A model generated the notes under the pieces. That model did not search any database. It was not told the DNA's origin and saw only the letters and a program-made list of their open reading frames with translations. The position numbers were made by a program, and so were the translations under genes. Positions 1-4,593 of a DNA stretch of 5,422 nt are shown one piece after another; positions within the stretch are counted from its first letter, which is position 1, and each line of letters starts with the position of its first letter. Source of the stretch: an uncultured Oscillospiraceae bacterium (GTDB taxonomy: Bacteria > Bacillota > Clostridia > Oscillospirales > Ruminococcaceae). The stretch is from positions 1 through 5,422 of the forward strand of contig CATXYA010000151.1 of the NCBI GenBank assembly GCA_958403605.1. The letters are read 5' to 3'.

Positions 1-27
1 AAATTTTTCGATCAGTACGGAGATCAT
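1..27 (-). CDS. 5' end of an unidentified minus-strand gene (partial)
   Basis: Only the first nine codons (MISVLIEKF) are inside the window; the gene continues beyond base 1. The start is supported by a GGAGGG ribosome binding site at 35-40 on the minus strand, seven bases before the ATG, and by a promoter at 66-94. Nine residues do not allow a family to be named. The palindrome at the transcription start (47-58) would suit a gene under repressor control, possibly a self-regulated transcription factor, but that is inference from the layout only. Confidence 0.7.
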
Positions 28-46
28 TGTTGTTCCCTCCAAATAC

Positions 47-58
47 GTAACTAGTTAC
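47..58. promoter_or_regulatory. 12-bp perfect palindrome, operator candidate
   Basis: GTAACTAGTTAC is its own reverse complement. It lies directly downstream of the predicted transcription start (about base 59) of the leftmost minus-strand gene, roughly +2 to +13, where a bound dimeric repressor would block initiation. The size and symmetry suit a MarR- or TetR-type dimer site, but no regulator is identified in the window. A second palindrome, CAAACGTTTG at 73-82, sits between the -10 and -35 boxes of the same promoter. Confidence 0.5.
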
Positions 59-65
59 TAATAAG

Positions 66-94
66 AGCATAACAAACGTTTGGAAAATTGTCAA
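66..94 (-). promoter_or_regulatory. Sigma-A type promoter of the leftmost gene
   Basis: On the minus strand the -35 box is TTGACA (89-94) and the -10 box is TATGCT (66-71), separated by exactly 17 bases. The predicted start of transcription is about base 59, giving a 5' leader of about 30 bases before the ATG at 27. The -35 box is full consensus and the -10 box matches at four of six positions. The palindrome CAAACGTTTG fills the middle of the spacer. Confidence 0.85.
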
Positions 95-95
95 G

Positions 96-127
96 AAAAA
101 AACGCCCGCACATGAAGTGTGCGGGCG
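96..127 (-). terminator. Intrinsic terminator of the mrp-mscL operon
   Basis: A perfect 10-bp GC-rich stem (118-127 with 103-112) with a five-base loop is followed on the minus strand by seven T residues (A96-A102 on the plus strand). It begins 27 bases past the mscL stop codon. The T run ends one base from the -35 box of the next minus-strand promoter, so one transcription unit ends where the next begins. Confidence 0.93.
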
Positions 128-154
128 AGGTAGCTCGTTATACAGGCAGAAGGG

Positions 155-538
155 TCATTTCTGCTGCGCTTTCAGCAGATCGCGGATCTCGGTGAGCAGC
201 AACTCTTCTTTGGAGGGTTCGGGATCCGGCGCCGGGGCGGGCGCTTCCTCTTTTTTGTGCATCATAGCATTCATGGCTTTGACAATGGCGAAAACGCACA
301 GAGCCAAAATCAGGAAAGAAATAATGGCATTGATAAAATTGCCGATCATAATAGGCCCGAGATGCCATTCGGAAAAGTCCATGCTGGGCGTGACAAGGCC
401 GATCAGCGGCGTCAAGACATCCGCGACAACGCTGTTGACCAATGCGGTGAACGCACCGCCAACGACAACACCGACGGCCATGTCGAGCACATTGCCCTTG
501 AGGGCGAACGCTTTGAATTCTTCCAGTAATTTTTTCAT
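155..538 (-). CDS. mscL: Large-conductance mechanosensitive channel MscL
   Basis: This 127-residue protein is the MscL channel, a homo-oligomeric membrane pore that opens under high membrane tension and releases solutes during hypo-osmotic shock. The family pattern is clear: an amphipathic N-terminal helix (MKKLLEEFKAFALKGN, 1-16), a glycine-spaced pore helix TM1 (about 17-46, with VGVVVGGAFTALVNS and the DVLTPLIG end), a short extracellular loop (about 50-62), TM2 (about 63-89), a Pro/Ala linker (99-108) and a charged C-terminal bundle helix (SKEELLLTEIRDLLK). Length is slightly below the roughly 136 residues of the E. coli protein, mainly from a short loop. The start is fixed by GGAGGAA at 544-550, five bases upstream. 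It lies 32 bases after mrp with no promoter seen between, so it is probably the second gene of that operon, and is followed by a strong terminator. Confidence 0.97.
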   Translation of the reverse strand: MKKLLEEFKAFALKGNVLDMAVGVVVGGAFTALVNSVVADVLTPLIGLVTPSMDFSEWHLGPIMIGNFINAIISFLILALCVFAIVKAMNAMMHKKEEAPAPAPDPEPSKEELLLTEIRDLLKAQQK

Positions 539-570
539 TCCGATTCCTCCAAAAAACGCGAAAGAGCGCC

Positions 571-1404
571 TTATTTGCTTAGATTTTCCACCACGTCCGC
601 CGCGCTGTCAAGATTTTCGACGGTAAACGACTCGATAATGCCCAAATCCGCCTGGCGGGCCAGCTCTGGGTCGATGGGCAGCTTCGCCAGCACCGGCAGC
701 CCGTACTGCGCGGCGGTCTCGTCCACGTGGCTCTCGCCGAAGACATAGATCTTTTTGCCGCAGTCCGGGCACACCGCATAGCTCATGTTCTCCACCACGC
801 CCAGCACGGGGATGTTCATCATGTTCGCCATTTTGACGGCCTTCTCCACGATCAGGCTCACCAGTTCCTGCGGGCTGGCCACCACGAGGATGCCGTCCAC
901 GGGCAGCGTCTGAAAGACGGTCAGCGGCACGTCGCCCGTTCCCGGAGGCATGTCCACAAACATGAAGTCGACGTCCTTCCAGATGACTTCCTGCCAGAAC
1001 TGCTTCACCGCGCCGGCGATGACGGGGCCGCGCCAGACCACGGGGTCGCTCTCGTGCTCCAGCAGCAGGTTGACGCTCATCACGTCGATGCCCGTGCGGG
1101 TCTTGACCGGGTACAGGCCGATGTCATCGGCGGTGGCGCGCTCGTGCAGGCCGAACAGCTTGGGGATGGACGGGCCGGTGATATCCGCGTCCAGCACGGC
1201 AGTGTGGTAGCCGCGGCGGTTCAGCAGCACGGCCAGCATGGCGCTGGTCATGCTTTTGCCAACGCCGCCCTTGCCGGAAACGACGCCGATCACCTTTTTG
1301 ATGCTGCTCAGCTGGTGCGGCGCCTCATGAAAATCGGTCTGCTCGCTTTGGCGGGACGCGCAGCTTTGCCCGCAGCTTTCGCAGTTGTGTGTGCAGTCAC
1401 TCAT
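571..1404 (-). CDS. mrp: Mrp/NBP35 (ApbC) family P-loop ATPase, Fe-S cluster carrier
   Basis: This 277-residue protein belongs to the Mrp/ApbC/NBP35 branch of the SIMIBI P-loop ATPases, cytosolic dimers that bind and hand over iron-sulfur clusters. Visible motifs are the deviant Walker A GKGGVGKS (44-51), the switch segment LDADITGPSIP (71-81), Walker B VDMPPGTGD (150-158) and the CPDC pair (212-215) that in this family holds a bridging cluster at the dimer interface. An extra N-terminal cysteine cluster, C-x3-C-x2-C-x3-C (Cys4, 8, 11, 15), is also present; it recalls the N-terminal cluster site of eukaryotic Nbp35 but with different spacing. The N-terminal DUF59 (MIP18-like) domain of longer Mrp proteins is absent. 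The start follows a GGAGG site nine bases upstream, and the gene has its own promoter at 1458-1487. mscL follows in the same direction. Family assignment is very secure; client proteins are unknown. Confidence 0.95.
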   Translation of the reverse strand: MSDCTHNCESCGQSCASRQSEQTDFHEAPHQLSSIKKVIGVVSGKGGVGKSMTSAMLAVLLNRRGYHTAVLDADITGPSIPKLFGLHERATADDIGLYPVKTRTGIDVMSVNLLLEHESDPVVWRGPVIAGAVKQFWQEVIWKDVDFMFVDMPPGTGDVPLTVFQTLPVDGILVVASPQELVSLIVEKAVKMANMMNIPVLGVVENMSYAVCPDCGKKIYVFGESHVDETAAQYGLPVLAKLPIDPELARQADLGIIESFTVENLDSAADVVENLSK

Positions 1405-1409
1405 AAAAA

Positions 1410-1439
1410 CGATCCTCCTACGATCGGGCCAAAGGCCCG
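1410..1439 (-). other. Two overlapping hairpins in the mrp 5' leader
   Basis: In the roughly 46-base leader of mrp, one inverted repeat (CGGGCC / GGCCCG, 1425-1430 with 1434-1439) makes a 6-bp stem with a three-base loop. A second (CGATC / GATCG, 1422-1426 with 1410-1414) makes a 5-bp stem whose seven-base loop holds most of the AGGAGG ribosome binding site. The arms share two bases, so the full forms cannot both exist. This may tune translation, or may be chance; no known riboswitch or leader class is recognised. Confidence 0.35.
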
Positions 1440-1457
1440 TAATGCTTTTGTTTTTTC

Positions 1458-1487
1458 ATTATAGGCCTGGAAAAGCGGCCTTGTCAA
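1458..1487 (-). promoter_or_regulatory. Sigma-A type promoter of mrp-mscL
   Basis: On the minus strand a full consensus -35 box TTGACA (1482-1487) and full consensus -10 box TATAAT (1458-1463) are separated by 18 bases. Transcription should start near 1451. An inverted repeat, AGGCC / GGCCT (1463-1467 with 1477-1481), occupies the spacer and could bind a regulator or be incidental. Confidence 0.9.
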
Positions 1488-1509
1488 CCAAAGCGGCGGC
1501 AGGTACCAG

Positions 1510-1538
1510 TTGAGTTTTGCCGCAGGATACAGTATACT
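1510..1538 (+). promoter_or_regulatory. Sigma-A type promoter of the PF06541-HD operon
   Basis: TTGAGT (1510-1515) and TATACT (1533-1538) are separated by 17 bases. Transcription should begin at about 1545, giving a leader of about 22 bases that carries the ribosome binding site and little else. The promoter diverges from the mrp promoter, with 22 bases between the two -35 boxes. Its placement excludes the in-frame upstream TTG (1510) and ATG (1543) as start codons of the following gene. Confidence 0.85.
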
Positions 1539-1566
1539 GGAAATGTTAAAGGAAGGGGAGTCAAAC

Positions 1567-2151
1567 GTGGCGGCATGGTTTTTCACACGGCCGGTAGAGC
1601 CTTATGTGCTCGTAAACGCATTTTTCCTGTACAGCTTTTTGGGGTGGGTGATGGAGTGCATCGTCATCCGGCGCGAAAAAGGCGTCTGGGAAAACCGCGG
1701 CTTCACCCGGCTGCCATTCTGCATCATCTACGGCTTCGGCGCAATGCTGGGCTTTGCGCTGCTGCGCCCGTTCTCCGGGAACTATCTTTTGCTGTACTGC
1801 GTCGGGGCTGTGCTGGCCACGGCGTTTGAATATCTCACCGCGCGGCTGATGCTGCGGCTGTTCGGCAATTTGTGGTGGGATTACACGAATAAAAAGTTCA
1901 ACTACAAGGGCATCCTGTGTTTGGAGAGCACGCTGGGCTGGGGCTTGATCGCCCTGCTGCTGTTCGTCTGCCTGCACCGCTGGGTGGTGGGCTTGGCGCT
2001 GCTGATCCCGCCCTCTTTGGGCGTGGGCCTGGCGTTTGTGCTGGTGTGCGCCTACGGCATCGATTTTGCCCTCAGTGTGCGCCGGGCCATCCGCAAGGCG
2101 CAGGAAAAAGCCGCCCTGCCGCTGCAGGGCACCAAGGAGGCCGGGTTATGA
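1567..2151 (+). CDS. PF06541-family multi-pass membrane protein (putative ABC-transporter type IV, CmpB-like)
   Basis: This 194-residue integral membrane protein has the conserved blocks of PF06541, often labelled putative ABC transporter permease although a transport role is not established. With GTG 1567 as residue 1, the blocks are FLYSFLGWVMEC (20-31), ENRGFTRLPFCIIYGFGA (42-59), FEYLTARLMLRLFGNLWWDY (87-106) and FNYKGILCLESTLGWG (111-126). About five hydrophobic segments are visible (near 14-33, 50-66, 72-92, 115-136 and 140-166), ending in a basic cytosolic tail. GTG 1567 is chosen because an AGGAAGGGGAG site (1549-1560) stands six bases before it, and because the promoter puts the transcript start near 1545, beyond the upstream TTG and ATG codons. 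No ATP-binding subunit is nearby, which weakens the transporter label. It overlaps the HD-domain gene by four bases, so the two are translationally coupled. Family call is strong; function unknown. Confidence 0.88.
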   Translation: MAAWFFTRPVEPYVLVNAFFLYSFLGWVMECIVIRREKGVWENRGFTRLPFCIIYGFGAMLGFALLRPFSGNYLLLYCVGAVLATAFEYLTARLMLRLFGNLWWDYTNKKFNYKGILCLESTLGWGLIALLLFVCLHRWVVGLALLIPPSLGVGLAFVLVCAYGIDFALSVRRAIRKAQEKAALPLQGTKEAGL

Positions 2152-2651
2152 TCGAGATGACGGGCAAGCGCCTGTATTCCGTGGCGGTGCCGCGGGACGA
2201 AGCGTATCTGGCACTGGTGGAAGATTTGCTGGCCAGCGAGGAAGTGCGCAGCATGGACACCTATATCCAGCACGGCGAGACATCCTGCCTGCGCCACAGC
2301 ATCAACGTGTCGTACCTCAGCTACCGCTATTGCAAGGACCACGGCTGGGACGCCCGCGCGGCGGCCCGCGGCGGCTTGCTGCACGATCTGTTTTTGTATG
2401 ATTGGCACGTGTACCGCCCGCAAAGAGGCGAGCGCCTGCATGGGTTCGAGCACCCGCGCAAGGCTCTGATGAACGCGGAGCGGCGCTTCCAGCTGACGGA
2501 TACGGAGCGGGACATCATCCTGCGCCATATGTTCCCGCTGACGCTGACGCCGCCCAGCACCCGTGAGGCGTACACGGTGGTGATGTTCGACAAATACTGC
2601 AGCCTCATGGAGACGTTCCACCGCACGGTGCTGCAGCTGGCGGAGGCGTGA
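2148..2651 (+). CDS. HD-domain protein, putative metal-dependent phosphohydrolase
   Basis: This 167-residue cytosolic protein has an HD-domain layout, the fold of metal-dependent phosphohydrolases acting on nucleotides and other phosphoesters. Candidate metal ligands occur in the expected order: His50 (LRHSINVSYLSY), the His79-Asp80 doublet (GGLLHDLFLYDWH), His102 (GFEHPRKAL), His127 (ILRHMFP) and Asp148 (VVMFDKY). The protein is a single small domain with no RelA/SpoT synthetase, GGDEF or nucleic-acid-binding extension, and no transmembrane segment. The ATG at 2148 overlaps the preceding stop codon (ATGA) and follows an AAGGAGG site (2134-2140) at seven bases, so it is co-expressed with the PF06541 membrane protein. 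The substrate cannot be inferred from the sequence. A strong hairpin follows the stop codon. Confidence 0.88.
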   Translation: MIEMTGKRLYSVAVPRDEAYLALVEDLLASEEVRSMDTYIQHGETSCLRHSINVSYLSYRYCKDHGWDARAAARGGLLHDLFLYDWHVYRPQRGERLHGFEHPRKALMNAERRFQLTDTERDIILRHMFPLTLTPPSTREAYTVVMFDKYCSLMETFHRTVLQLAEA

Positions 2652-2665
2652 TCTTCCTTTAGAAT

Positions 2666-2707
2666 AAACAGGCCCCGGCAGAACGATGGTTTTGCCGGGG
2701 CCTGTTT
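2666..2707 (+). terminator. Rho-independent terminator after the HD-domain gene
   Basis: A perfect 15-bp inverted repeat (2666-2680 with 2693-2707) extends inward through a G-U pair and three more pairs to a GATG tetraloop. The stem begins with AAAC and ends with GTTT, so the U-rich side is part of the stem; the U tract beyond it is short and interrupted. It starts 14 bases after the HD gene stop. Because of the weak U tract some read-through into the flippase gene is possible. Confidence 0.8.
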
Positions 2708-2757
2708 GCATATTCCCACCCCTTTTTCCATATCTATCACCAGAAGGGGGTGGCGGC

Positions 2758-4269
2758 ATGCAGCGGCGGACCTATTTCAAGAATGCGGCGATCCTCACCG
2801 GGACCAGTTTGCTTTTGCGCGCGGCAGGCATGTTCTTTCGCGTCTATATCGCCGGGCGCATCGGCGCGGAGGGCATGGGCGTTTACCAGCTGATCACCAC
2901 GGTCTATTCCATGGCGATCACGCTGGCGACGGCGGGCCTGTCCATCGCTGCCACCCGCGTCTGCGCCGATTTGATGGCCGCTGGGGACGAGCGGCGGGTG
3001 CGAGGCGCCATGGGGCGCGTGCTGCTGCTCAGCGTGGGGCTGGGTGCCCTGGCGTCGGTGGTGCTGTGGCTGGGCGCGCCGCTGGCGGCCGAGCTTTGGC
3101 TGAAAGATCTGCGCGCCGCTCAGCCGCTGCGCATCCTGGCTCCCAGCCTGCCGTTTATGGCCATGTCCGCGGTGCTGCGGGGTTATTTCCTCGCAAGGCG
3201 CAAGGTGGAGCCCAACGCCAGGGCCCAGGTGTTCGAGCAGATCATCCGTATCAGCTTTGTGATGGTGCTGCTGACCCAGGTCACGGGCGTGGAAGCATCC
3301 TGTGCCGCAGTGGTGGCGGGCAACACCATCAGCGAGGCGGCCAGCTGGACGATGATGGTGCTGTTCTACCGCAAGGACGCGGGGACGCTGAAAAAGGGCC
3401 CGGCGCCGTCCCATCTGGGGCGCAAGCTGTGGGATATCCTGGCGCCCATCTCCGCCAACCAATACCTCACCAGCGTGCTGCGCACCGTGGAAAACGTCAT
3501 GGTGCCCGGCTGCCTGGCGCTGTACACCCTCAGCCGTGAGGCCGCCCTCTCCCAGTACGGTGCGCTGAAAGGCATGGCGATGCCTGTGCTGTTTTTCCCG
3601 TTCTCGCTGCTGGGCACCCTGTCCACGTTGCTGATGCCCGAGATCGCGGAGACGCACGTGCGCGGCGCCACAAAAAACCTTCAGCGCCTCACCGAGCGCG
3701 TCATGACCATCACCATGACGCTGGGCATCCTGGCGGGCGGGCTTTTCACGGTGTTCGCGTATCCCATTGCCGAGGTGCTGTACCACAGCGAGGAGATCGG
3801 CTTTTATCTCGCCATCCTCGGCCCGCTGGCGCCGCTGATGTATATGGAAAGCATGGTGGACGGCGTGCTGAAGGGCCTCAACGAGCAGCTGTCCAGCTTC
3901 CGCTATTCGGTGGCGGATTCCGTGATCCGCATCGTGCTCATCGCGCTGCTGCTGCCGCGCTTCGGCATGAAGGGCTTTTTGTTTGTGATGCTGGTCAGCA
4001 ACCTGCTCACCAGCCTGCTCAACCTGCACCGCCTGCTCACCGTCACCGGCCTGCGGCTGCGCGTCATGCGCTGGGCCCTGTGGCCCGCGGCGCTGGTGGG
4101 GGTGGCCGGGTTTGCCTGGCGTTATGCGGGTGCGCTGCTGGTGGCCGCGTGGCCGGCGGTGGCGCAGCTGATCATCGGCGGTGTTTTCGTCACGGTGCTG
4201 TATGCGCTGCTGGGCTTTCTCACCGGCCTCATCCGCCCCGAAGAATGGTGGTTACAGCGTCAAAAATAG
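2758..4269 (+). CDS. SpoVB/MurJ-like MOP-superfamily lipid-linked polysaccharide flippase
   Basis: This 503-residue polytopic membrane protein belongs to the polysaccharide-synthase/SpoVB branch of the MOP flippases, which move lipid-linked sugar precursors across the membrane. It opens with a short basic tail (MQRRTYFKN) and a first helix (LLLRAAGMFFRVYIAGRIGAEGMGVYQL, to about residue 45) like that of B. subtilis SpoVB. Other SpoVB-like blocks are the AVLRGYFLARRKVEP loop (L140-R141-G142-Y143-F144), FEQIIRIS (159-166) and the central SLLGTLSTLLMPEIAE segment. Length agrees with SpoVB (about 520 residues) and the family's usual 14 helices. ATG 2758 is preferred because GAAGGGGG (2743-2750) lies seven bases before it; the upstream in-frame ATG at 2686 is inside the terminator hairpin. 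Clostridia often carry several paralogs and no sporulation gene is adjacent, so the spore-cortex role is not assumed; wall or capsule precursor export is the alternative. No clear promoter precedes it. Confidence 0.88.
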   Translation: MQRRTYFKNAAILTGTSLLLRAAGMFFRVYIAGRIGAEGMGVYQLITTVYSMAITLATAGLSIAATRVCADLMAAGDERRVRGAMGRVLLLSVGLGALASVVLWLGAPLAAELWLKDLRAAQPLRILAPSLPFMAMSAVLRGYFLARRKVEPNARAQVFEQIIRISFVMVLLTQVTGVEASCAAVVAGNTISEAASWTMMVLFYRKDAGTLKKGPAPSHLGRKLWDILAPISANQYLTSVLRTVENVMVPGCLALYTLSREAALSQYGALKGMAMPVLFFPFSLLGTLSTLLMPEIAETHVRGATKNLQRLTERVMTITMTLGILAGGLFTVFAYPIAEVLYHSEEIGFYLAILGPLAPLMYMESMVDGVLKGLNEQLSSFRYSVADSVIRIVLIALLLPRFGMKGFLFVMLVSNLLTSLLNLHRLLTVTGLRLRVMRWALWPAALVGVAGFAWRYAGALLVAAWPAVAQLIIGGVFVTVLYALLGFLTGLIRPEEWWLQRQK

Positions 4270-4284
4270 GCGCAGCCGCGAATT

Positions 4285-4336
4285 TTCGATTTTTTTTGGA
4301 AAAGCCGTTGACAAAATGAAAGAGGGATGCTATAAT
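4285..4336 (+). promoter_or_regulatory. Consensus promoter with UP element for tRNA-Leu
   Basis: The core is full consensus: TTGACA (4308-4313), a 17-base spacer and TATAAT (4331-4336), with a likely start at G4344 or a base either side. The 22 bases at 4285-4306 follow the known UP-element pattern (AAA, A/T-rich run, TTTT, two bases, AAAA, three bases) at its proper distance: by eye 13 of 15 specified positions match, missing only two of the three distal A residues. This design is typical of rRNA and tRNA promoters driven at very high rates. Confidence 0.92.
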
Positions 4337-4348
4337 TCATCTTGCTGC

Positions 4349-4407
4349 TCGGGAGTAACGTCCCGGACACACAAAAAAGCGGTTCCGCGGGCTTGTCCCG
4401 CGTTACC
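4349..4407 (+). other. Structured pre-tRNA leader with two hairpins
   Basis: About 70 bases separate the predicted transcript start from the mature tRNA end. Hairpin one pairs CGGGA (4350-4354) with TCCCG (4361-4365) around a GTAACG loop. Hairpin two pairs CGCGGG (4386-4391) with CCCGCG (4397-4402), with a further GGT/ACC pairing (4381-4383 with 4405-4407) outside a two-by-two internal loop. The loop of hairpin one is exactly complementary to CGTTAC at 4401-4406, so an alternative or long-range structure exists. No U run follows, so it is not a terminator. It should be removed by RNase P. Confidence 0.5.
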
Positions 4408-4413
4408 ATATAT

Positions 4414-4500
4414 GCGGATGTGGCGGAACTGGCAGACGCGCTAGATTCAGGTTCTAGTGAGAGCAATCTCATGTGGGTTCAAGTCCCTTCATCCGCACCA
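4414..4500 (+). tRNA. tRNA-Leu (anticodon CAG)
   Basis: This is an 87-base class II tRNA with an encoded CCA end. The acceptor stem is a perfect 7-bp pairing (GCGGATG with CATCCGC, then A and CCA). The anticodon stem CTAGA/TCTAG (4441-4445 with 4453-4457) is perfect and its loop TTCAGGT gives anticodon CAG at 4448-4450, reading CUG leucine codons. The long variable arm TGAGA/TCTCA (4458-4462 with 4467-4471) is the class II hallmark of leucine tRNA. The T loop is TTCAAGT (4478-4484). One oddity is the T stem: GTGGG with CCCTT leaves a U-U opposition at 4474/4488 next to a G-U pair. The genes nearby are very rich in CTG, consistent with heavy demand for this isoacceptor. Confidence 0.97.
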
Positions 4501-4537
4501 AAAGCCTCGTGGGTATTTGTGCCCGCGGGGCTTTTTT
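4501..4537 (+). terminator. Intrinsic terminator of the tRNA-Leu unit
   Basis: A 13-bp stem (4501-4513 with 4522-4534, including two G-U pairs in RNA) with an eight-base loop ends in a run of six T residues (4532-4537). It begins at the base immediately after the encoded CCA, so the primary transcript is leader, tRNA and terminator only, a single-gene unit separate from the kinase gene downstream. Confidence 0.93.
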
Positions 4538-4557
4538 ATTGAACGTTTTAGTTATAC

Positions 4558-4576
4558 GGGGCGGCGTGCCGCGCCC
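4558..4576 (+). repeat. GC-rich inverted repeat just before the kinase ribosome binding site
   Basis: GGGGCGG and CCGCGCCC can pair into a 7-bp stem with one bulged G and a CGTG loop (4558-4564 with 4569-4576). It lies four bases before the AGAGGAGG ribosome binding site and has no T run. It could be a leader hairpin affecting translation, or a chance feature of GC-rich sequence. The gap 4538-4580 contains no convincing promoter; TTATAC at 4552-4557 is a possible -10 box without a matching -35. Confidence 0.3.
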
Positions 4577-4593
4577 GGCAAGAGGAGGCTGTT

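Noticed and set aside
551..570. Possible attenuator between mrp and mscL
   Set aside because: The T run on the minus strand is preceded only by a three-pair GCG/CGC stem, too weak to terminate.
117..626. Plus-strand open frame across mscL
   Set aside because: It reads through the mscL terminator hairpin and is opposite an unmistakable MscL protein.
727..1464. Open frame of 245 codons on the plus strand across mrp
   Set aside because: Low-complexity His/Ala/Gln/Val translation opposite a well-supported Mrp gene, and it runs over that gene's promoter.
2686..2757. Upstream ATG as the flippase start
   Set aside because: It lies within the terminator stem-loop and has no ribosome binding site, whereas ATG 2758 has a well-placed one and matches SpoVB N-termini.
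2737..4029. Long open frame (430 codons) antisense to the flippase gene
   Set aside because: Its translation is rich in His, Gln, Arg and Ala without domains or hydrophobic pattern, as expected opposite a GC-rich gene with G/C third positions; it has no ribosome binding site and the plus-strand protein is a clear family member.
4279..4297. Possible terminator of the flippase gene
   Set aside because: A four-pair CGAA/TTCG stem with a two-base loop cannot form a stable terminator hairpin; the T run fits the UP element better.
4484..4540. tRNA 3' end as an integration (attachment) site
   Set aside because: No repeat of the tRNA 3' end, integrase or foreign-looking gene is present in the window; the following sequence is simply the tRNA terminator.
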